Of a stretch of DNA of 64,000 nucleotides, positions 1 to 10,634 are shown piece by piece. Position 1 is the stretch's first letter; the number at the start of each line of letters is the position of its first letter. The DNA lies in contig NZ_CP087164.1 in assembly GCF_021172045.1 (NCBI RefSeq), forward strand, positions 3,224,001 to 3,288,000. Reading direction: 5' to 3'. The translations under genes and the position numbers were made by a program. The DNA is from Capillimicrobium parvum. GTDB lineage: Bacteria > Actinomycetota > Thermoleophilia > Solirubrobacterales > Solirubrobacteraceae. The notes under the pieces were generated by a model. That model searched no databases. It was not told the DNA's origin and saw nothing but the letters and a program-made list of their open reading frames with translations.

Positions 1-472
1 GGAATCCCGCGCGCCCACCCGACCGCGGCCACGTCGCGGCCAGCACCGCGACCATCGCCAGCATCGTCCCGCCGCAGGCGATGACGATCCTCACCCACTC
101 GTTGACGCCGCGGTACGGGACGGTCACTCCGGGCAGCGCCGAGATGCCCTCCCCCAGCCCGCTGGCCAGCTCGTCCCAGTCGCGCGGGTCGAACATCCAC
201 AGCGGCACGCCGGCGGCGAGGAGCCCCCCGGCGAGCAGGCCGACGCCCGCCAGCAGCGCGGCGCCGATGCGCAGACGGCCGTCGCGCGACCGGGCGGTGA
301 ACGTCAGCGCCACCGCCGCGAGGGCGGCCGCGGCGGCGAACGCGGCGCCGCGCCCGCGCGGTGCCTCGAAGATCAGCATCCCGTCCCAGCGCACGACGCA
401 GACCATCAGCAGGGCGGCCAGGGCGAGCAGCCGCACGGCCGTACGACCGTCGCTCTCGCGCCCGGCGGTCAC
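1..472 (-). CDS. N-terminal part of a TgpA-like transmembrane transglutaminase (cut by window edge)
   Basis: Only the first 157 codons are present; the gene runs off the left edge. The GTG start at 472 overlaps the stop of the upstream DUF58 gene (GTGA, 469-472), so the two are translationally coupled. The visible protein is membrane-like: hydrophobic stretches at about residues 13-27, 42-57 and 70-88, then a further one near the edge. Proteins of this kind follow MoxR and DUF58 genes and carry a periplasmic transglutaminase-like domain after several N-terminal membrane segments. That catalytic domain lies outside the window, so the name rests on gene order (moxR-DUF58-transglutaminase) and membrane character. 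Confidence 0.6.
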   Translation of the reverse strand, partial: MTAGRESDGRTAVRLLALAALLMVCVVRWDGMLIFEAPRGRGAAFAAAAALAAVALTFTARSRDGRLRIGAALLAGVGLLAGGLLAAGVPLWMFDPRDWDELASGLGEGISALPGVTVPYRGVNEWVRIVIACGGTMLAMVAVLAATWPRSGGRAGF

Positions 473-1581
473 GCCGCCTCCCGGACCGGCGACCGCGTCA
501 GGTCGTGGCCCGTGCACCCGGCGACGGTGAACATCGCGCGCCGGCCGGCCATCGCCCCGGGGACGACGAGCACCCGCCGCGGCGCCGAGGAGGCGATCAG
601 CGCGCGGGGCACGCGCTCGGGCGCCTGCGCGACGACGAGCACGACCGGCCCGCGCCGCCCGTTGAGCGCTCCGAGCGCGGGCGCGCCGTCGTCGCCGAGC
701 AGCGCCAACCGCACGTGCAGCGCCGTCCAGCCGTGCAGGTCGCCGTCCAGCGGCGTCGGCCGCCGGTCACCGGGCAGCAGCAGCCCGCAGCCGCCGTGGC
801 GCGCCAGGTGCACGGCGAGCGACGCGGTGGCGCGCACCGCCTGGTCGAGCAGCTCGCCGTCGCCGCCGCGCGGGTCGAGCACCACGAGCGGCCGGGCGTC
901 GGCCTCCGGCAGCAGGCGGCGCTCGACGAGCCCGTGGCCGCGGGCCAGCGCCGGCCAGTGGATCCGCGTCGCGGGCGCGCCGGGCTGCGCCGGGCGCAGC
1001 CCGTCGAGCTCCACCTCGGCCGCGCCGGCGGCGGAGTGCCGGCCGCCGAGCCCGGTGCCGTCGCCCCCGGAGCTGCGCGTCATCTTCACGGGCTCGATGC
1101 GCGGCAGGACGAGCACGGATGCCGCGGGCTGATCGGCCTCGCGCCGGACCGCCAGCAGGCCGAGCGGGTCGCCGATCATGAGCGCCGACGGCGCCAGCTC
1201 GCGCCGCCCGCGCCGCGAGAAGCGGGCCGAGACGCGCAGCCGCTCGTCGTGGCGGGCGGCGGGCAGCCGGCGCGGCTCGCCGAGCAGCGGCTCGTCGAGC
1301 GTGATGCCGATGAGCCCGAGCAGGCCGCCGCGGACCTCGAGCTGGGCGTGCAGCGGCTCCTCCTCCATGACGCGCCGCGCGTCGATGCGCCGCTGCACCC
1401 GCGCGCCGGCCGAGCTCGCCAGCACCCACGCGGCCGCCAGGAGCACGAGGACGAGCAGCGCGATGCCCGGCACGTAGAGCGACTCGGCGTCGAAGAGGAC
1501 CGCCGCGCCGAGCAGCGCGACCCCGAGCCCGAGCACGCCTGACGCCCCTCCCGCGCGAACGTCCTGGCGGCGCAGGCGCAT
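469..1581 (-). CDS. DUF58 domain protein (MoxR-associated)
   Basis: This 370-residue protein has two N-terminal hydrophobic segments (about 13-30 and 36-55) followed by a soluble part. The soluble part has the DUF58 hallmark of a glycine-rich stretch (SSGGDGTGLGGR near 190-200) and a region of IHWPALARGHGLVER type, which matches the IHWRATAR-like core of the family. DUF58 proteins have a VWA-like fold and occur next to MoxR AAA ATPases; they are thought to act in assembly or activation of membrane complexes, but the client is unknown. It begins 12 bp after moxR and overlaps the next gene by 4 bp, so it belongs to a moxR-DUF58-transglutaminase cluster. No clear Shine-Dalgarno precedes the ATG. 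Confidence 0.85.
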   Translation of the reverse strand: MRLRRQDVRAGGASGVLGLGVALLGAAVLFDAESLYVPGIALLVLVLLAAAWVLASSAGARVQRRIDARRVMEEEPLHAQLEVRGGLLGLIGITLDEPLLGEPRRLPAARHDERLRVSARFSRRGRRELAPSALMIGDPLGLLAVRREADQPAASVLVLPRIEPVKMTRSSGGDGTGLGGRHSAAGAAEVELDGLRPAQPGAPATRIHWPALARGHGLVERRLLPEADARPLVVLDPRGGDGELLDQAVRATASLAVHLARHGGCGLLLPGDRRPTPLDGDLHGWTALHVRLALLGDDGAPALGALNGRRGPVVLVVAQAPERVPRALIASSAPRRVLVVPGAMAGRRAMFTVAGCTGHDLTRSPVREAA

Positions 1582-1593
1582 GGGGGCGGGGCG

Positions 1594-2553
1594 CTACAGC
1601 GCCGGGGTGGCGCTGACCGCGTCGGCGATCACGCCTTCGGCGGTCTCTCCCACCGCCTCGGGGCCGAGGAGGATGCGATGCGCGAGGATCGGCCCCGCGA
1701 GCGCCTGGACGTCGTCGGGCAGGGCGTGCGCGCGGCCGTGCAGCAGCGCCCGCGCCTTTGCCGCCCGCAGCAGCAGCAGCCCCGCGCGCGGGGACGCGCC
1801 GAGCTCCACCCGGCGGTCCTCTCGGGTGCGCGTGAGCAGCGAGACGATGTAGGAGCGCAGCGGGTCGGAGGCGTGGACCCGGCGGGCGGCGTCCTGCGCG
1901 GCGAGCACCTCGTCCGCCGTGGCGACCGGCTGGAGCGTGTCGACGGGGTCGCCGGTCTCGTGATCGGTGAGCATCGCGACCTCGGACGCGGTTGACGGGT
2001 AGCCGAGCGAGACGCGGACCATGAAGCGGTCGACCTGCGCCTCCGGCAGCGGGTAGGTGCCCTCGAACTCGATCGGGTTCTGCGTCGCGAGCACGAGGAA
2101 CGGCAGCGACAGCGGGTGCGTGTGCAGGTCGACCGTGACGTGGCGCTCCTGCATGCACTCGAGCAGGCCCGACTGGGTCTTCGGCGACGCGCGGTTGATC
2201 TCGTCGACGAGGACGATGTTCGCGAAGATCGGGCCGGGCCGGAACTCGAAGCGGGCCTCGCGCTGGTTGTAGACGTTCGTGCCGACGAGGTCGGCCGGCA
2301 GGAGGTCGGCGGTGCCCTGCACCCGGGCGAAGGTGACCGAGAGCGAGCGGGCCAGGGCCCGGGCGAGCGTCGTCTTGCCGACGCCCGGCAGGTCCTCGAC
2401 CAGGACATGGCCCTCGGCGGCCAGCGCGATGAGGACGGCCTCGACGACCTCGTCGCGGACCACGACGGCGGTCCGGATGTTGGCCGCGACCCGGCGCAGG
2501 GCGGCCGCGGCCTCGTCGAGCCCGCCCGGCTCGATCGCCTCGGCGACGCTCAC
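1594..2553 (-). CDS. MoxR family AAA+ ATPase
   Basis: This is a 319-residue MoxR-type AAA+ ATPase. Walker A (GVGKTT) is at about residues 57-62 and Walker B (LVDEIN) at about 115-120; the motifs ATQNPIE and PLPEAQVDRF, typical of MoxR proteins, follow. The family acts as chaperone-like ATPases that mature or activate partner complexes, usually together with DUF58/VWA proteins such as the one encoded directly downstream. I take the GTG at 2553 as start because it overlaps the coaBC stop codon (GTGA). The open frame extends further upstream, but that part is only a shadow of coaBC. Confidence 0.92.
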   Translation of the reverse strand: MSVAEAIEPGGLDEAAAALRRVAANIRTAVVVRDEVVEAVLIALAAEGHVLVEDLPGVGKTTLARALARSLSVTFARVQGTADLLPADLVGTNVYNQREARFEFRPGPIFANIVLVDEINRASPKTQSGLLECMQERHVTVDLHTHPLSLPFLVLATQNPIEFEGTYPLPEAQVDRFMVRVSLGYPSTASEVAMLTDHETGDPVDTLQPVATADEVLAAQDAARRVHASDPLRSYIVSLLTRTREDRRVELGASPRAGLLLLRAAKARALLHGRAHALPDDVQALAGPILAHRILLGPEAVGETAEGVIADAVSATPAL

Positions 2554-3845
2554 CGCGCGCCCCCGCCGACGGCAGCGGACGCCGGCGCGGGCGCGGCGGC
2601 CCGCACCGCGTCCACCGTGTCGAGCACCGCCTCCGCGATCTCGCCCTTCGAGGCCAGCGCGACGTGGCGCTCGCCGGATGTCGTGACGATGGTCACCTCG
2701 TTGGTCGGGACGTCGAACCCGGCCCCAGGCTTCCCGACGTCGTTGACGACGACCGCGTCGAGCCCCTTGGCGGTGAGCTTGCGCCGGCCGTAGTCGACGG
2801 CGTGCTCGCCGGTCTCGGCGGCGAAGCCGACGAGGGTCTGGCCGGGGCGCCGGCGCGCGGCCAGCCCCGTGAGGACGTCGGGGGTGCGCTGCATCGTGAT
2901 GGTGAGCGCGTCGCCCATGTCGTCCTTCTTGAGCTTGTGCGCCGCCGCCTCGGCGGGGCGGAAGTCGGCGACGGCCGCGGCCATGAGCAGCACGTCGCAC
3001 GCGTCGAAGTGCGCGTCGCACGCGGCCTGCAGCTGGGCCGCGGTCTCCACCGCGACGACCTCGACGCCGGAGCCGGCGGGAAGTCCGACGTTGGCGGCGA
3101 CGACCGTCACCTGCGCGCCGCGGCGCGCCGCGGCGTCGGCCAGGGCGAAGCCCATGCGCCCCGACGAGCGGTTGCCGACGAAGCGCACCGCGTCGATCGG
3201 CTCCCGGGTGCCGCCCGCGGAGACGAGCACGCGCAGGCCCTTCCAGCCGGCGCGGCCGCCGGCGGACCGCTCGCCCACGAGAACCGACTCGACGGCGGCC
3301 AGCAGCTCGGCCGGCTCGGGCAGGCGCCCCGCGCCCGTCTCGCCCTTGGAGGCCAGGCGCCCCACGCCGGGCTCGAGCACCGTGACGCCGCGCTCGCGCA
3401 GCGTCGCGACGTTGGCCGCCGTGGCGGCGTGCTCCCACATCGCATCGTTCATCGCCGGGGCCACGACGAGCGGGCAGCGGGCGGCGAGCGCCGCGCTCGT
3501 GAGGAGGTTGTCGGCCAGCCCGCCGGCGAGCTTGGCGATGGTGTTCGCGGACGCCGGCGCGATGAGGTAGGCGTCGGCGTTGCGGACGAGCTCGAGGTGC
3601 GAGAGCGGGTCGTGCGCGGGCGGGGCCTGGTCCGGGAAGGCGCCGCGCGCCGGGTCGCGCTCGAACTCGTCGGTGAGCACCGGCGCGCCGCTCAGCGCGG
3701 CGAACGACGCCTCACCGACGAACCGCCGGCTCGTCGGGGTCTGCACCACGCGTACGGCGTGCCCGGCCGCCGTGGCCAACCGGATGAGCTCGAGCGCCTT
3801 GTACGCGGCGATCCCGCCGCTGACCCCGAGCAGGACCCGGGCCAC
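2550..3845 (-). CDS. coaBC: Bifunctional phosphopantothenoylcysteine decarboxylase / phosphopantothenate-cysteine ligase
   Basis: CoaBC carries out two consecutive steps of coenzyme A synthesis: joining 4'-phosphopantothenate to cysteine (CTP-dependent, CoaB) and decarboxylating the product (CoaC, flavin-dependent). The N-terminal CoaC domain begins VLLGVSGGIAAYKALEL and contains the APAMNDAMW motif near residue 150. The C-terminal CoaB domain has SAGGTREPIDAVRFVGN near residue 210-225 and a KLKKDD segment, both typical. The length of 431 residues is usual. The start is a GTG with a GGGGAG-like ribosome site about 9 nt upstream. It lies 28 bp after rpoZ in the mihF-gmk-rpoZ-coaBC run found in actinobacteria. 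Confidence 0.95.
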   Translation of the reverse strand: MARVLLGVSGGIAAYKALELIRLATAAGHAVRVVQTPTSRRFVGEASFAALSGAPVLTDEFERDPARGAFPDQAPPAHDPLSHLELVRNADAYLIAPASANTIAKLAGGLADNLLTSAALAARCPLVVAPAMNDAMWEHAATAANVATLRERGVTVLEPGVGRLASKGETGAGRLPEPAELLAAVESVLVGERSAGGRAGWKGLRVLVSAGGTREPIDAVRFVGNRSSGRMGFALADAAARRGAQVTVVAANVGLPAGSGVEVVAVETAAQLQAACDAHFDACDVLLMAAAVADFRPAEAAAHKLKKDDMGDALTITMQRTPDVLTGLAARRRPGQTLVGFAAETGEHAVDYGRRKLTAKGLDAVVVNDVGKPGAGFDVPTNEVTIVTTSGERHVALASKGEIAEAVLDTVDAVRAAAPAPASAAVGGGAR

Positions 3846-3873
3846 CGTTCCGTCTCCCCCGGTCTCCTGCGCC

Positions 3874-4101
3874 CTACCGGTAGCTGTACTTCAGCTTTCC
3901 CTCGGCGACCTCTTCGAGGGCGATCGTCAGGTAGTTCTTCGACGCGGTCTCGACCATCGGCGGCGGGAACTCGTCGAACGTGCCCTCGCCGAGGTTGTGG
4001 TAGTAGGAGTTGATCTGGCGCGCGCGCTTGGCTGCCACGATCACGGAGGCGTAGTTCGAGTCGACGTTGTCGAGCAGCCGATCGATGCGAGGGTTGATCA
4101 T
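3874..4101 (-). CDS. rpoZ: RNA polymerase omega subunit
   Basis: This 75-residue protein matches omega by its start (INPRIDRLL), the helix with YASVIVAAKRARQIN, and the terminal region KNYLTIALEEVAEGK. Omega binds the beta' subunit and helps assemble RNA polymerase. The ATG at 4101 overlaps the gmk stop codon (ATGA, 4098-4101), and the same gmk-rpoZ order is common in bacteria. Actinobacterial omegas are often longer at the N-terminus, but no in-frame upstream start is needed here. Confidence 0.93.
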   Translation of the reverse strand: MINPRIDRLLDNVDSNYASVIVAAKRARQINSYYHNLGEGTFDEFPPPMVETASKNYLTIALEEVAEGKLKYSYR

Positions 4102-4682
4102 GAGGACAGGGTAGTACCCGCGGGTCCCGCGGACAGGTTCTCGCGCACGATGGCCTCCAGGCGCCCCACCGCCTCCTCCAGGCGATCGTTGACGACCACG
4201 TAGGCGAACTCCTCCTGCGCGGCCAGTTCGTCGGCCGCCGTCTGCAGCCGCCGCTCGACGTCCTCCGGGCTGTCGGTGCCCCGCCCGACGAGCCGCAGCC
4301 GCAGCGTCTCGAGCGTCGGCGGGGCGATGAAGACCTGCACCGCGGCGGGCACCGTCTGGCGGACCTGCCGCGCGCCCTGCAGCTCGATCTCGAGCACGAC
4401 CGGCCGGCCGCTGCGCAGGCGGTCGTCGAGCTCGGAGCGCAGCGTCCCGTAGCGGCGCCCCGAGTACTCGGCCCACTCGACGAACCCGCCCGCCTGCACG
4501 CGCCGCTCGAACTCCGCGTCGGAGAGGAAGTGGTAGTCGACGTCCTGCGTCTCGCCGGCCCGCGGCCGGCGGGTCGTCGCGCTGACGGCGAGCTCGAGCT
4601 CGGGAACCCGCTCGAGCAGCGCCCGGATCAGCGTGCCCTTGCCCACCCCCGACGGGCCCGTGATGACGAAGACGGCGGTCAG
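4098..4682 (-). CDS. gmk: Guanylate kinase, apparently with a CTG start codon
   Basis: This enzyme phosphorylates GMP or dGMP to the diphosphate with ATP. The P-loop is GPSGVGKGT, right after the N-terminus, followed by SATTRRPRAGE (GMP-binding) and VDYHFLSDAEF. With the start chosen, the protein is 194 residues, normal for the family. No ATG, GTG or TTG lies near the true N-terminus in this frame. The codon at the expected place (4682-4680) is CTG, and it overlaps the mihF stop as CTGA. I therefore infer a coupled non-canonical CTG start. The domain identity is certain; the start is not. Confidence 0.93.
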   Translation of the reverse strand: MTAVFVITGPSGVGKGTLIRALLERVPELELAVSATTRRPRAGETQDVDYHFLSDAEFERRVQAGGFVEWAEYSGRRYGTLRSELDDRLRSGRPVVLEIELQGARQVRQTVPAAVQVFIAPPTLETLRLRLVGRGTDSPEDVERRLQTAADELAAQEEFAYVVVNDRLEEAVGRLEAIVRENLSAGPAGTTLSS

Positions 4683-5023
4683 CGCCGGAGCATGCCGACC
4701 AGCTCGGAGCGCTGGCGCTCCGAGAGGCCGCCGATCGTCTTCGACGGCGAGATCCGACACTGCTGCAGGATCTTGTTGACCTTCACGCGACCGTACTTCG
4801 GCACCGCGAGAAGCATGTCGAAGACCTTCGCGGTCTCCACCCAGTCGGGCGGGTCGAGCAGCAGCTGGTGAATGGACTCGCGCCCCGCGCGCAGGTTGCG
4901 CTTGAGCTCGGCGCGGCGGGTGCGGATCTCGTTCGCCCGTTGGAGCGCCTCCATCCGCTGGACCAGCGAGCGCTCCGGAGCCGCCGAGGGCTTCGTGGCG
5001 GTGTTCGTCGGGGCCGTCGGCAT
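4679..5023 (-). CDS. mihF: Actinobacterial integration host factor (mIHF)
   Basis: The product is a 114-residue nucleoid-associated DNA-binding protein of the actinobacterial IHF type, unrelated in sequence to enterobacterial IHF. The core reads RRAELKRNLRAGRESI, then AKVFDMLLAVPKYGRVKVNK (an H2TH-like DNA-binding region) and ISPSKTIGGLSERQR. Family members bend DNA and support phage integration and chromosome compaction. It is the first gene of the operon continuing into gmk, rpoZ and coaBC. The ATG at 5023 is preferred over the longer frame because a promoter-like sequence lies immediately before it. Confidence 0.93.
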   Translation of the reverse strand: MPTAPTNTATKPSAAPERSLVQRMEALQRANEIRTRRAELKRNLRAGRESIHQLLLDPPDWVETAKVFDMLLAVPKYGRVKVNKILQQCRISPSKTIGGLSERQRSELVGMLRR

Positions 5024-5031
5024 GGGCGGCG

Positions 5032-5059
5032 AGTCTACATAGCCCGGACGGGCGATCAA
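5032..5059 (-). promoter_or_regulatory. Putative mihF promoter (leaderless or near-leaderless)
   Basis: On the minus strand, TTGATC (5059-5054) and TAGACT (5037-5032) are separated by 16 bp and resemble a housekeeping -35/-10 pair. Only 8 bp separate the -10 box from the mihF ATG, so the transcript would begin at or within a few bases of the start codon. This is inferred from sequence alone. Confidence 0.4.
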
Positions 5060-5199
5060 GGCGAGAGCAGCAAATCCGCCTACACCTCGACTTGAGGTCC
5101 ACATCTGTGGAGGTTGGTTGACCCTGGGAGGAGGCTATTTGCAGGTCTTTTGTGGTAAGGGGTTATGCGGCCTCGCATCAGGTCCCGAGGGCCGCCAAG

Positions 5200-6303
5200 A
5201 TGCTGCGGAGAATGTTCTACCAGCGCCTCATCCGGCCCCTCCTCTTCCTGCTTCCGGCGGAGGCCGCGCACGTCTGCGGCGCGCTGGCGATGCGCCTGCT
5301 GACGAGCCTGCCGGGGCTCGCGGAACGGACCCGCAGGGCGCTCGCGCCGAGCGACCCGGCGCTGGTCACCCACGCCCTCGGCCGCGACCTGCCGAGCCCG
5401 GTCGGGCTGGCCGCCGGCTTCGACAAGGACGCCCGGCTGTTCGACGCCGCGCTCGCGCTCGGGTTCGGCTTCGTCGAGGTCGGCACGGTCACCGCGGTGC
5501 CGCAGCCCGGCAACGACAGGCCGCGCCTCGCCCGGCTGCCGGGGGACCGCGCGCTGCTCAATCGCTTCGGCTTCAACAACGCCGGCGCGGCGGCGGCGGG
5601 GCGCGCGCTCGCGGCCCGCGATCCGGCGCGCGGCGTGGTCGGGGCGAACATCGGCAAGTCGAAGGTCGCACCGCTCGACGCGGCCGCCGCCGACTACCGC
5701 CACAGCGCGCGCGCGGTGGCCCCGCACGCCGACTTCCTCGTCGTCAACGTATCGAGCCCGAACACGCCGGGGCTGCGCTCGCTGCAGGACCCCGAGTCGC
5801 TGCGCCCGATCCTCGACGCGGTGGTCGAGGCGGCGCCCGAGCTGCCCGTGCTGCTCAAGGTCGCGCCCGACCTCCTCGACGGTGAGGTCGACGCCCTGGT
5901 CGACCTCGCGCTCGATCTCGGCCTGGCCGGGATGATCGCCACGAACACGACGATCGACCGCGGCATGCTGCGCGACCGCGCCGCCGCGGACGCCGCGTTC
6001 GAGGGCGGCGGGATCTCCGGCGCGCCGCTGAACGCGCGCTCGCTCGCGGTCCTGCGACGGATCCGCGCACGGGCCGGCGACCGCCTGCTGCTCGTCGCAT
6101 CGGGCGGGATCGAGACGGCGCAGGACGCCTGGGAGCGCGTGCGCGCCGGCGCGACGCTGCTCGAGGTCTACACCGCGTTCGTCTACCACGGGCCGCTGTT
6201 CGCGCACCGGCTCGGCGCCGAGCTGGCCGCGCTCGCCCGCGCGCAGGGCTACGCGCGCGTGCAGGAGGCCGTGGGGACCGAGCCCGTGGCCGCCGCGCGC
6301 TGA
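5200..6303 (+). CDS. pyrD: Dihydroorotate dehydrogenase, quinone-dependent (class 2)
   Basis: This enzyme oxidises dihydroorotate to orotate, the fourth step of UMP synthesis, passing electrons to the quinone pool at the membrane. The N-terminal hydrophobic helix (RLIRPLLFLLPAEAAH) is the class 2 membrane anchor. Class signatures follow: GLAAGFDKDA, VEVGTVTAVPQPGN, NRFGFNN, VNVSSPNTPGLR with the catalytic Ser, ATNTTIDR, and ASGGI near the C-terminus. The length is about 367 residues. I chose the ATG at 5200, with GAGGG about 10 nt upstream; an ATG at 5212 is an alternative. It is divergent from mihF and faces the carB end of the pyr operon, so it is not part of that operon. Confidence 0.93.
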   Translation: MLRRMFYQRLIRPLLFLLPAEAAHVCGALAMRLLTSLPGLAERTRRALAPSDPALVTHALGRDLPSPVGLAAGFDKDARLFDAALALGFGFVEVGTVTAVPQPGNDRPRLARLPGDRALLNRFGFNNAGAAAAGRALAARDPARGVVGANIGKSKVAPLDAAAADYRHSARAVAPHADFLVVNVSSPNTPGLRSLQDPESLRPILDAVVEAAPELPVLLKVAPDLLDGEVDALVDLALDLGLAGMIATNTTIDRGMLRDRAAADAAFEGGGISGAPLNARSLAVLRRIRARAGDRLLLVASGGIETAQDAWERVRAGATLLEVYTAFVYHGPLFAHRLGAELAALARAQGYARVQEAVGTEPVAAAR

Positions 6304-6322
6304 GCCGCGCGCCGTCGACGTC

Positions 6323-6355
6323 GCGGCGCGGCGCGGCGCGGCGCGGCGCGGCGCG
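6323..6355. repeat. Short tandem repeat, 5-bp unit GCGGC, about 6.6 copies
   Basis: Between the convergent pyrD and carB genes, the pentamer GCGGC is repeated without interruption from 6323 to 6355. A preceding GTCGACGTCGC stretch adds to the self-complementary character. It may act as a bidirectional transcription barrier or may simply be polymerase slippage in GC-rich DNA. Confidence 0.85.
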
Positions 6356-6361
6356 AAGCCT

Positions 6362-9458
<3,097 letters not shown>

Positions 9459-9466
<8 letters not shown>

Positions 9467-10577
9467 GCGCGATCTGCTCCAGGAAACGATCGAAGAGGTA
9501 CAGGGAGTCGTGGGGTCCGGGCCCGGCCTCGGGGTGGTACTGGACCGTCCCGCCCGGCACGTCGAGCAGCGTGAGCCCCTCGACCGTCCGGTCGTAGAGG
9601 TTGATGTGCGACAGCTGCGCGGCGCCGAAGTCGGTCTCCCAGCGCACCGGCTCGTCGGCGTCGAGGCGCTGCTCGCCGCCGGGCCCGAGCACCGCGAAGC
9701 CGTGGTTCTGCGAGGTGATCTCGACCGCCCCCGTCTCGAGGTCCTTGACCGGGTGGTTCGCGCCGCGGTGGCCGAACGGCAGCTTGAACGTCTCGAGGCC
9801 AACCGCGCGTGACAGCAGCTGGTGGCCGAGGCAGATGCCGAACGTCGGCTTCTCCCCCACCAGCTGGCGCAGCGTGTCGACGACGTAGCCGAGCGCGGCC
9901 GGGTCGCCGGGGCCGTTGGCCAGGAAGTAGGCGTCGCCGTCGCGGGCCCGCAGCTCGTCGGCGGTGGCGGTGCACGGGTGCAGCTCGACCCGGGCGCCGC
10001 GCACGACGAGGTTGCGCACGATCGACGTCTTGATGCCGGTGTCGATGGCCACGATCCGCGGGCCGTCGTTCGACTCCCCGAGCAGAATCGGCTCGCGCGG
10101 CGTCACCTCGCGCGCCAGGTCGAGGCCGGTCATCGGCTCCTCGGCGTGGACGAGCTCCATCGCCTGCGTCTCGGCCATGCCGCTCGGGAAGATCCCGCCG
10201 CGCATCGCGCCCTTGTCGCGCAGGTGGCGCACCAGCGCGCGCGTGTCGACCCCCGTGATCGCCGGGATCTCGCGCTGGGCCAGCCAGTCGAGCCAGCCCA
10301 TCTCGGCGCCCGGGGAGTCCGCGTAGTTGATCGCCGAGCGCATGACCACGCCGCGCGCGTGGATCGCGTCGGACTCCATCCCCGCCGCGCTCACGCCGTA
10401 GTTGCCGATGTGCGGGTACGTGAACACGACGATCTGGCGGCGGAACGAGGGGTCGGTGACCGACTCCTGGTAGCCGGCCATGCCGGTCGTGAACACCACT
10501 TCGCCGGTGACGTAGCCGGTCGCGCCGACCGGGTCGCCGTCGAAGCGCGCTTCGTCCTCGAGCAGGAGATAGCTCAC
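9459..10577 (-). CDS. carA: Carbamoyl-phosphate synthase small subunit
   Basis: CarA is the glutaminase partner of CarB. The N-terminal small-chain domain contains [18 protein letters not shown] and PHIGNYG. The C-terminal class I glutamine amidotransferase domain has the nucleophile Cys249 in [10 protein letters not shown] and the other catalytic residues His348 and Glu350 in QYHPEA. The length of 372 residues is standard. It sits between pyrC (57 bp upstream) and carB (8 bp overlap) and should be controlled with the rest of the operon by PyrR. Confidence 0.96.
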
Positions 10578-10634
10578 GATGTGACCTCCTGCAGGGTCGA
10601 CGCGTCGGTGTGTGAGGACTCGCGGGGTCTCATC

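Noticed and set aside
361-2793. Long plus-strand and third-frame ORFs across the moxR-DUF58 region
   Set aside because: They are open only because of high GC; the proteins are low-complexity Arg/Ala/Pro and lie antisense to clear genes.
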